Shown here: positions 7,205 through 13,542 of the stretch, one piece after another
Position numbering within the stretch: position 1 is the stretch's first letter
How the letters are laid out: each line of letters starts with the position of its first letter
Origin: an uncultured Loktanella sp.
GTDB lineage: Bacteria; Pseudomonadota; Alphaproteobacteria; Rhodobacterales; Rhodobacteraceae
Length of the DNA: 29,355 nucleotides
Direction of reading: 5' to 3'
Assembly (NCBI GenBank): GCA_913061335.1
Contig: CAJXTP010000005.1
Span: 1 to 29,355 of the forward strand
The notes under the pieces: model-generated
The model's database searches: none
What the model saw: the letters and a program-made list of their open reading frames with translations, nothing else
What the model was told of the DNA's origin: nothing
Position numbers and translations under genes: made by a program

Positions 7205-7884
7205 AGCTCTCGGCAGACCTTCAAGCCTTTGCAGGGCGGTTGGGGCATGATTTTGCCAAGCCCGAAATTTTGGTGCGCGCCGTGACGCATTCGTCGATGA
7301 CATCGCCACACCGTGACGACAACCAACGCCAAGAATTTCTTGGCGACCGCGTGCTTGGGCTTGTCATGGCCGAGGCGTTGCTTTTGGCCGATGTGAACGC
7401 TGCCGAAGGGCTGCTTGCGCCGCGTTTCAACGCGCTGGTGCGCAAAGAAGCCTGCGCCGATGTGGCCCGCGAAATTGATCTTGGTGCCGTGCTGAAGCTT
7501 GGCCGATCCGAGATGAAATCAGGTGGCCGCCGCAAAGAGGCGTTGTTGGCCGATGGCATGGAAGCCGTGATCGCAGCCGTCTATCAAGACGGTGGTTTTG
7601 ATCCCGCCCGTGCGATGGTCCTGCGACTCTGGGGTACCCGTATCGTTGACGTGGCCGAAGACGCCCGCGACCCGAAGACGGCGTTGCAAGAATGGGCTCA
7701 AGCCCGCGGCGAAAACCCACCAGAATATATTGAAGTGGCCCGCTCTGGCCCCGACCACCAACCGATATTTACGATTGAGGCGCGCCTGTCCTCAGGACCG
7801 TTCGAGGCGGCAACCGCCGGGTCCAAACGCCAAGCGGAACAAGCCGCTGCGTCTGCCCTTTTGAAGAAAGTAGAACAACAATGA
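7201..7884 (+). CDS. rnc: Ribonuclease III
   Basis: RNase III cuts double-stranded RNA, including rRNA precursors and sRNA-mRNA duplexes. The 227-residue protein has the nuclease signature NQRQEFLGDRVLGLV (41-55) with E45 and D49. The second acidic pair lies in ADGMEAVIAAVY (D118, E121), and a C-terminal dsRNA-binding domain runs from about 155, with GPFEAATAGSKRQAEQAAA. The residue normally Glu in NERLEFLGD is Gln here (Q42). The start is TTG at 7201, overlapping the lepB stop (TTGA); KLSADLQAFAGRLGH is the expected opening, so no other start is likely. The end overlaps era (ATGA). lepB-rnc-era is a classic proteobacterial operon. Confidence 0.96.
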   Translation: MKLSADLQAFAGRLGHDFAKPEILVRAVTHSSMTSPHRDDNQRQEFLGDRVLGLVMAEALLLADVNAAEGLLAPRFNALVRKEACADVAREIDLGAVLKLGRSEMKSGGRRKEALLADGMEAVIAAVYQDGGFDPARAMVLRLWGTRIVDVAEDARDPKTALQEWAQARGENPPEYIEVARSGPDHQPIFTIEARLSSGPFEAATAGSKRQAEQAAASALLKKVEQQ

Positions 7885-8798
7885 CCGTCCAGCCGACCAA
7901 AGCCGGTTTCGTCGCCCTGATTGGTGAACCCAACGCGGGTAAATCCACGCTGCTGAACCATATGGTCGGCGCGAAAGTCAGCATCGTCACCCACAAGGTC
8001 CAGACTACTCGCGCCCGTATTCGTGGCGTCGCGATGGAAGGCCACAGCCAGTTGGTATTTGTCGACACACCGGGCCTGTTTAAGCCAAAGCGCAGGCTTG
8101 ACCGCGCAATGGTTAAGGCCGCTTGGGGTGGAGCGGCTGATGCGGATGTCGTCGTTTTGATGATCGAAGCACATCGCGGCATGTCCGAAGGCGTAAAGGC
8201 GATTATTGAACGTCTGAAAGAACATGCAGGTAATTCGCCTGTCGCCCTTGCGATCAATAAGATCGACAAAGTTAAATCTGAAAAGCTGCTTGGGCTGGCT
8301 GACGAGATGAACGAGGCATATCCGTTTGTGCAGACATTTATGATTTCTGCAGAACGCGGCCACGGCTGCGACGCGTTGCGCGGTTGGCTTGGGCATCAGG
8401 TGCCTGACGGCCCATGGTTGTACCCCGAAGATCAGATCGCTGACTTGCCGCTGCGGATGATTGCGGCCGAAACGACCCGCGAAAAGTTGACACTGCGGTT
8501 GCATCAAGAATTGCCGTATCAGTTGACGGTCGAGACGGAGAATTGGGAAGACCGCAAAGACGGTTCTTGCCGGATCGACCAGATCATTTATGTGATGCGC
8601 GACGGACACAAAGGTATCGTGCTTGGGAACAAGGGCGAGACGATTAAGGCAGTCAGCACCGCTGCGCGGATCGATCTAGAAGAATTCCTTGACCGCCGCG
8701 TGCATCTGTTTTTGCAGATCAAGGTCCGACCCGGTTGGCTTGAAGAAAAAGAGCGCTACTCTGAAATGGGCTTGGACTTCAAAGACGGCAATGTATGA
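7881..8798 (+). CDS. era: GTPase Era, 30S ribosome assembly
   Basis: Era is an essential GTPase that binds the 3' end of 16S rRNA and assists 30S maturation. The 305-residue protein shows all GTPase motifs: G1 GEPNAGKST (15-23), G3 DTPGL (62-66), G4 NKID (126-129) and G5-like SAE (156-158). A C-terminal type-2 KH domain contains GNKG at 249-252 in GIVLGNKGETIK. It overlaps rnc at its start and the DUF1491 gene at its end by ATGA. The pairing with rnc fits joint work in rRNA processing. Confidence 0.97.
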   Translation: MTVQPTKAGFVALIGEPNAGKSTLLNHMVGAKVSIVTHKVQTTRARIRGVAMEGHSQLVFVDTPGLFKPKRRLDRAMVKAAWGGAADADVVVLMIEAHRGMSEGVKAIIERLKEHAGNSPVALAINKIDKVKSEKLLGLADEMNEAYPFVQTFMISAERGHGCDALRGWLGHQVPDGPWLYPEDQIADLPLRMIAAETTREKLTLRLHQELPYQLTVETENWEDRKDGSCRIDQIIYVMRDGHKGIVLGNKGETIKAVSTAARIDLEEFLDRRVHLFLQIKVRPGWLEEKERYSEMGLDFKDGNV

Positions 8799-9121
8799 GG
8801 CTAACGGCGGATCTTTGGGTCTCTGCCTATCTCACACGGCTAAGGCTGGTTGAAATTCCTGCGTTTGTCGTGGCCCGTGGCGATGCCACGGCGGGCGCTG
8901 TTCTGGTGAAGCTCAACACGCTGGACGGGCAGGCGAGTTGCTACCAGCGATCCTTTGATCTGATGACAGGCGACCGCAAATGGGTTGTCCTAAACGAAGG
9001 TCCAGAAAGCGATGTTGATGCGTCCGTTACAAAACAGCGCGGCTTTGACCCTGACCTTTGGGTGATTGAGGTCGAAGACAAACAGGGACGTCACCTATTG
9101 GATGAACCTGGATTAGAATGA
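8795..9121 (+). CDS. DUF1491 family protein
   Basis: This 108-residue protein matches the small alphaproteobacterial DUF1491 family: LWVSAYLTRL near the N-terminus, PAFVVARGDATAGAVLVKLN in the middle, and FDPDLWVIEVEDKQGRHLL at the C-terminus. The function is not known. It starts inside the era stop codon (ATGA), and from memory it commonly lies between era and recO in Rhodobacterales, so a role connected to era translation or ribosome work is possible but unproven. It is mostly beta strand by appearance, with no signal peptide or membrane helix. Confidence 0.82.
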   Translation: MRLTADLWVSAYLTRLRLVEIPAFVVARGDATAGAVLVKLNTLDGQASCYQRSFDLMTGDRKWVVLNEGPESDVDASVTKQRGFDPDLWVIEVEDKQGRHLLDEPGLE

Positions 9122-9186
9122 GTATTTTGAACAAAGCGAGGCATGGTTTCGGCTTTGGCCCTCGCTTTGGCTCAAATACTTCTGCC
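9119..9186. repeat. Intergenic inverted-repeat element with CAAATAC ends
   Basis: Two arms of 21 bases (9121-9141 and 9160-9180) match at 17 positions when one is reverse-complemented. The loop is 18 bases. Each arm carries CTTTG(G), 2-3 bases, then CAAATACT or a close variant, pointing outward. The right arm continues with TCTGCC. A second copy of this half-element lies downstream of parC (29161-29184). It begins at the stop codon of the DUF1491 gene, so the transcript end would fold into a long hairpin. There is no U-run, so it is not a standard terminator. The rest of the 123-base gap to recO shows nothing clear. Confidence 0.7.
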
Positions 9187-9244
9187 TGTGGCTCTATCAT
9201 TTCGGCACTTGCATCCGCCTGTATGACGCGATGATAGTTCAAGC

Positions 9245-9976
9245 ATGTTAAGTTGGACCGACGATGCGACTGTTCTCACGTCTCGCCCTTTTGGCGAAAC
9301 GTCGGTCATTGTCGAAGTGTTTTCCAAGGATCAAGGCCGCCATGCAGGCGTTGTGCGTGGGGGCGCAAGCCGTAGAATTGCGCCCGTTTTGCAACCAGGT
9401 GCCCAAGTGAACGTAACTTGGAAGGCACGTCTAAATCAGCACCTTGGAAGTTTTGCTGTTGAGCCAGTGCGCAGCCGCGCGGCCCAAGCAATGGGTGATC
9501 GTTTGGCCTTGGCTGGACTTAATGCGGTTAACGGATTGCTGATGATGGTTTTACCCGAACGAGAGGCTCATGCCCCGCTGTATGACCGGACCATTGGATT
9601 GCTAGATCTGTTGGGCCAGTCCGACGTTTGGCCGCTCGCTTATTTGCGTTGGGAGCAGGCGTTACTTGAAGAAATGGGTTACGGTATGGATCTTTCAGCC
9701 TGTGCTGTGCGCGGTGTGAACGAAGATCTTGCATTTGTGTCCCCGAAAACGGGTCGCGCAGTAAGCCGTGACGCGGCAGGCGTTTGGGCGGACCGTCTGC
9801 TGCCGCTTCCTCCAGTTTTGGCTGGCAAAGGCGATGCGGATAATGATCAAATTCTTATCGCGCTGCGGACAACAGGCTTCTTCGTTGAAAAACGGCTTCT
9901 TCGGGGGCTGGGTGACAAACCGATGCCCGCCGCCCGTCAACGTTTGATTGATGCGATCACCCGTCAGGGCGCCTGA
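9245..9976 (+). CDS. recO: DNA repair protein RecO
   Basis: RecO loads RecA on SSB-coated DNA with RecR and anneals single strands in the RecFOR pathway. The 243-residue protein has the N-terminal OB-fold opening WTDDATVLTSRPFGETSVIVEVFSKD-like pattern, GRHAGVVRGGASRR (about 32-45), a helical middle, and LSACAVRGVNEDLAFVSPKTGRAVS at about 150-174. The zinc-finger cysteines of some RecO proteins are absent, as is common in alphaproteobacteria. The start ATG at 9245 has a poor ribosome-binding site. The 3' end overlaps the convergent META-domain gene by 13 bases. Confidence 0.9.
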   Translation: MLSWTDDATVLTSRPFGETSVIVEVFSKDQGRHAGVVRGGASRRIAPVLQPGAQVNVTWKARLNQHLGSFAVEPVRSRAAQAMGDRLALAGLNAVNGLLMMVLPEREAHAPLYDRTIGLLDLLGQSDVWPLAYLRWEQALLEEMGYGMDLSACAVRGVNEDLAFVSPKTGRAVSRDAAGVWADRLLPLPPVLAGKGDADNDQILIALRTTGFFVEKRLLRGLGDKPMPAARQRLIDAITRQGA

Positions 9977-10350
9977 AACAGCATTTCGCGCCCATTGTCG
10001 TCGGACAATATCAACGTCCCGCCCAAAACCTCGACCAATGTCATGGCACGCAGTGCATCAAAAAACTGCGCCTCTGCGGTCAAGTCCGGACAAGCCATGC
10101 GTGTGCTACCAATTTCGCCTGCGCTAAACCACGGATAGGGGGCGGCTTGCTCGGTAAAGTAACGGTTGCATGGTCCGTGCCCAGAGATTTTACCTGCCGT
10201 CGACACGTCGATTGTAGCCCTCGCTGCAAAGGCCACCCCATCGATAGATTGCAGCGTAAACACGGTGACATTACCGGCGAACGCAGTGACGCTTTCATCG
10301 GTCTGGCAGGCAGTCGTCATGATAAACGCCAAAGCGATCAGGTATTTCAT
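9964..10350 (-). CDS. META-domain (HslJ-like) lipoprotein
   Basis: This 128-residue protein begins with a short lipoprotein signal (KYLIALAFIMTTAC) whose C15 fits the broad PROSITE lipobox pattern, so it is probably lipidated. The rest resembles the META/HslJ fold: FTLQSIDGVAF, then GKISGHGPCNRYF (core G-x-GxCNxY) and GSTRMACPDLTAEAQFFDAL, followed by LTLI-type strand TLILSDDNGREMLF. META proteins are periplasmic or membrane-anchored. E. coli HslJ is linked to heat shock and novobiocin resistance, but no enzymatic activity is known. The ATG lies 27 bases after the mcd stop on the same strand, so the two are probably co-transcribed. It converges on recO with a 13-base overlap. Confidence 0.85.
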   Translation of the reverse strand: MKYLIALAFIMTTACQTDESVTAFAGNVTVFTLQSIDGVAFAARATIDVSTAGKISGHGPCNRYFTEQAAPYPWFSAGEIGSTRMACPDLTAEAQFFDALRAMTLVEVLGGTLILSDDNGREMLFQAP

Positions 10351-10377
10351 GGGCCCAAGATATGACGTTTCGTCAGC

Positions 10378-12063
10378 TTAGTCGAGCAAACGTCGTGCGA
10401 TCACTTGGGCTTGAATTTCAGCGGCACCTTCAAAGATGTTCAGGATCCGCGCGTCACACAGAATGCGACTAACCTTGTATTCAAGCGCAAAGCCGTTGCC
10501 GCCGTGGATTTGCAGGGCGTTATCCGCGCAAGCCCATGCCACACGTGCGCCCAACAATTTGGCCATGCCCGCCTCTAGATCGCAGCGCCGGCCATTGTCT
10601 TTTTCGCTCGCGCTGAAATAGGTCAGTTGTCGCGCGATCATGATCTCGACGGCCATCATCGCAAGTTTGCCTGACACGCGCGGAAAGTCGATCAGCGCTT
10701 TGCCAAATTGCTTGCGGTCGATCGCATACTGCATGCCCACATCCAGCGCCGATGCAGCGACCCCAATGGCACGCGCGGCTGTCTGGATGCGCGCGGATTC
10801 GAACGTCTGCATCAGCTGTTTGAACCCTTTGCCGGTCTCGCCGCCTAACAGGTTCTCGCCTTTGACCTTAAACCCGTCAAACGCCAATTCGTATTCCTTC
10901 ATGCCGCGATAGCCCAAGACCTCGATTTCGCCGCCGGTCATACCTTCGGTCGGAAATGGAACTTCGTCTGTCCCAGGTGTCTTTTCGGCCAAGAACATCG
11001 ACAGCCCGCGATAGTTGGTTGTGTCAGGGTCGGTTCGCGCCAAAAGCGTCATGACCTGCGTGCGGGCCGCGTGCGTGATCCACGTTTTGTTCCCAGTCAC
11101 TGACCAATCGTCGCCTGATTTCACTGCGCGTGTGCGCAATGCCCCAAGGTCCGATCCGGTGTTTGGTTCAGTAAACACAGCTGTTGGCAATGTCTCGGCG
11201 CTGGCCAATCGCGGCAACCACTTTTGTTTCTGTTCTTCTGTGCCGCCGCAGATGATCAGTTCCGCCGCAATTTCGGACCGCGTTCCGAGCGACCCGACGC
11301 CGATATATCCGCGCGAGAGTTCCTCGGACACGACACACATCGATGATTTCGACAGGCCAAAGCCGCCGTATTCTTCTGGGATGGTCAGGCCAAAGACGCC
11401 CATTTCGGCGAGCTCTTCGATGATCTCCATCGGGATCAGCTCGTCCTTGAGGTGCCAGTCGTGCGCGTATGGCTCGACCTTTTCCAAGGCAAAGCGGCGG
11501 AATTGTTCGCGGATCATCTCTAGTTCATCGTCCAGACCGGATGCGCCGACTGTGATGTTGGCGGCTTGTTCTTGCATCAGCTCTACCAGACGCGTGCGGA
11601 CGGCTTGGGTGTTACCCGTTTGGGTTAGGGCAGTGATCGCAGGGGTGTTCAGGGTGGCGGCCACATTTGCGCCAAGCCCCATGTCTTGTAGGCGCACAAC
11701 TTCGCCTTGGTTCATTTGGATGCCGCCGGCGATCTGCAGCAAGTATTCGGCAAACGCGATTTGATGGATCAGTTGCTCAACTTCGCCAAACTTGTCATCT
11801 GCGATCAATCGATCCGCCCAGCCTTGCATTTGGTGCAGCGCTTGCGTGTACGTCGCCAGCCATGCAACGCCGTGTGCCGCTGTTTGATTGGCCTCGATCA
11901 ATGCACCAGAGATACGGTCATCTTCGGTGACCATCGCGCGCAAGGTGGATTTTGCTGCGTCCAACACGCCGTCGACAATTGGCAAGGCCTGCGCGGTTAA
12001 GCCGCGTAAGTCGGTCAGGATCAGGCAGGGTGTTTGTGTCATATTCAATCCATCATGTGGCAT
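10378..12063 (-). CDS. mcd: (2S)-methylsuccinyl-CoA dehydrogenase (acyl-CoA dehydrogenase family)
   Basis: A 561-residue flavin enzyme. An N-terminal extension of about 170 residues precedes a full acyl-CoA dehydrogenase module: EEYGGFGLS, FTEPNTGSDLGALRTRA (FAD/acyl contact), GNKTWITHA, RKQFGKALIDF, QIHGGNGF, and the C-terminal FEG with catalytic-type E545. This long form, with LTAQALPIVDGVLDAAK and AAHGVAWLATY in the extension, is the pattern I associate with Mcd of the ethylmalonyl-CoA pathway, which oxidises (2S)-methylsuccinyl-CoA to mesaconyl-CoA and passes electrons to ETF. The ATG at 12063 is preferred because GGAGA (12070-12074) lies 6 bases ahead; an ATG at 12042 is possible. No other pathway-specific genes (ccr, mch) are in the window, so specificity rests on family resemblance. 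Confidence 0.85.
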   Translation of the reverse strand: MPHDGLNMTQTPCLILTDLRGLTAQALPIVDGVLDAAKSTLRAMVTEDDRISGALIEANQTAAHGVAWLATYTQALHQMQGWADRLIADDKFGEVEQLIHQIAFAEYLLQIAGGIQMNQGEVVRLQDMGLGANVAATLNTPAITALTQTGNTQAVRTRLVELMQEQAANITVGASGLDDELEMIREQFRRFALEKVEPYAHDWHLKDELIPMEIIEELAEMGVFGLTIPEEYGGFGLSKSSMCVVSEELSRGYIGVGSLGTRSEIAAELIICGGTEEQKQKWLPRLASAETLPTAVFTEPNTGSDLGALRTRAVKSGDDWSVTGNKTWITHAARTQVMTLLARTDPDTTNYRGLSMFLAEKTPGTDEVPFPTEGMTGGEIEVLGYRGMKEYELAFDGFKVKGENLLGGETGKGFKQLMQTFESARIQTAARAIGVAASALDVGMQYAIDRKQFGKALIDFPRVSGKLAMMAVEIMIARQLTYFSASEKDNGRRCDLEAGMAKLLGARVAWACADNALQIHGGNGFALEYKVSRILCDARILNIFEGAAEIQAQVIARRLLD

Positions 12064-12081
12064 TGCGGGTCTCCGGCATTG

Positions 12082-12114
12082 TGCAGGTGCAGAGATATCG
12101 CCTTCGCACCTGCA
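12082..12114. promoter_or_regulatory. Inverted repeat upstream of mcd, candidate operator or leader hairpin
   Basis: TGCAGGTGC (12082-12090) and GCACCTGCA (12106-12114) are perfect 9-base inverted arms separated by 15 bases. They lie 19-51 bases before the preferred mcd start in the 146-base divergent region between mcd and the TauE-type gene. An AT-rich stretch with GTATAC at about 12145-12150 may contain promoters for both genes. The arms resemble the palindrome upstream of etfB (24423-24434). Confidence 0.5.
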
Positions 12115-12209
12115 GCGCAATAATCATTCGTCAAAAACGTAAATTGTATACGAAAGTGTCGCAGTGGAAATTGGATGCATCCGGCAGCGCAGCGGCGTAA
12201 AGACGTAAC

Positions 12210-12977
12210 ATGGACTTAATTTTGACCCTCATGACCCCGGCGGCATTCGTCACCGCCTTGTTGATCGGCCTATTTGCGGGCTTGGTCAAAGGCATTGTTG
12301 GCTTTGGTATGCCGATGATCATGATTTCGGGCATGTCCACTGTGTTGTCGCCCGAACTGGCGCTTGCCGGGTTGATTCTTCCGACATTGGTCAGCAACGG
12401 GATGCAGGCGTTTCGTCAAGGCGTTGCTGCTGCGTGGGGTTCGGTGTGCCGGTTCCGACTGTTCCTTGTGGTCGCGGGCGTGGTTTTGACTGGCAGTGCG
12501 CAACTGGTGTTGGTCTTGCCGCCCGCAGTCTTGTTCCTGTTTATCGGGGTGTCTGTTGCGGGGTTTGCGGTGATGAAGCTCGTTGGTTGGCAGCCAAAAT
12601 TGTCCGGGGACACACCGTTGCTCGAGGCTGTCGTTGGCGCGTTTGCAGGGTTCACTGGTGGGCTGTCTGGCATTTGGGGGCCGCCGACCGTGGCCTATTT
12701 GACAGCGATCGATACACCCAAAGCAGATCAAGTCCGCGTGCAAGGCGTAATCTATGGCTTGGGCGCGCTCGCATTGTTTTTCGCGCATATGCAAACGGGG
12801 ATTGTGCGCGCAGAGACGATCCCGTTTTCGGTCATTTTGGTCATCCCTGCAGTCGTCGGTATGCGCATCGGGTTCCGGTATCAGGACCGTATCGCGCAGG
12901 CGACGTTTACGCGGCTGACATTGATCGTATTGCTGGTTGCTGGGCTGAACCTGATCCGGCGCGGCCTGCTAGGATAA
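12210..12977 (+). CDS. TauE/SafE (DUF81) family permease
   Basis: This 255-residue membrane protein belongs to the TauE/SafE family. The N-terminal half has LLIGLFAGLVKGIVGFGMPMIM with the conserved G-x-VGFG core, and the second half repeats the pattern in EAVVGAFAGFTGGLSGIWGPPTV. About 7-8 hydrophobic helices cover almost the whole length. Family members are implicated in export of sulfonates, sulfite or organic anions; the substrate here is not determined. It is divergent from mcd and convergent with the DUF3859 gene, overlapping its 3' end by 9 bases. Confidence 0.9.
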   Translation: MDLILTLMTPAAFVTALLIGLFAGLVKGIVGFGMPMIMISGMSTVLSPELALAGLILPTLVSNGMQAFRQGVAAAWGSVCRFRLFLVVAGVVLTGSAQLVLVLPPAVLFLFIGVSVAGFAVMKLVGWQPKLSGDTPLLEAVVGAFAGFTGGLSGIWGPPTVAYLTAIDTPKADQVRVQGVIYGLGALALFFAHMQTGIVRAETIPFSVILVIPAVVGMRIGFRYQDRIAQATFTRLTLIVLLVAGLNLIRRGLLG

Positions 12978-13505
12978 CAGTTCTGCGAAGTCGCAAATCG
13001 CTGCGAGTTCGGGGACTTGGTCGGGCGGCAAAATTTCGAATGTGGTGCGATAAAGCACATCTGCGCCGCTAGCGGCCTCCATCTGCCAAACCCCCGTGAC
13101 CAATTCATAGTCAAAGTCGAATTGGTAGAATGTCAGCGACGCGTTCGCGCCGGATATGTTGCTGCTAAAGCTTTGGGACGTTGTGCCAAGCTCGCCCATT
13201 TCAGGATGGGTTATGGTCATCGTCAGGTTCGCAATACCTAACGGATTAGCAGCCTGTGCCTTAACCCCAAACCCGATGCCCAACGCCGCAGGCACCCGCC
13301 GTTTGGTGGATACAAAATCAGGCTCAACATCAAATAAATACGTGGATCCTGCAATCGTGTCCGGCGCAGGTGACGTGCCAGTGGTTGGCGGCGCGCAGAT
13401 TATGCCTGCCATATGAAACGCGATCAGCGGGCTGACCGTATCGGGCTCTTGCGCCAACCCCATCACTGGGATCAATGCAAAGAAAAAGGCGCGCCACATG
13501 AACAT
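12969..13505 (-). CDS. DUF3859 domain secreted protein
   Basis: This 178-residue protein has a short signal peptide (MFMWRAFFFALIPVMGLAQ, likely cleaved after GLA) and then a beta-rich domain resembling DUF3859: VPAALGIGFGVKAQ, NLTMTITHPEM, YQFDFDYELVTGVWQMEA and LYRTTFEIL. Function is unknown; it should be periplasmic or exported. The ATG at 13505 is preferred to the one at 13499 because AAGGTG lies at suitable spacing. It begins 37 bases after the pckA stop on the same strand, so it may be read from the pckA promoter. It converges on the TauE-type gene with a 9-base overlap. Confidence 0.72.
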   Translation of the reverse strand: MFMWRAFFFALIPVMGLAQEPDTVSPLIAFHMAGIICAPPTTGTSPAPDTIAGSTYLFDVEPDFVSTKRRVPAALGIGFGVKAQAANPLGIANLTMTITHPEMGELGTTSQSFSSNISGANASLTFYQFDFDYELVTGVWQMEAASGADVLYRTTFEILPPDQVPELAAICDFAELLS

Positions 13506-13542
13506 GGGCGCACCTTAGCAGTCTTTTCGTGGGCGTGAAGCC

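Noticed and set aside
7698..8609. Open frame of 303 codons on the minus strand opposite rnc and era
   Set aside because: It lies wholly opposite two well-supported genes, has no recognisable motifs and no ribosome-binding site.
11015..11764. Open frame of 249 codons on the plus strand opposite mcd
   Set aside because: Ser/Arg-rich low-information translation mirroring the codon structure of mcd; no domain pattern.
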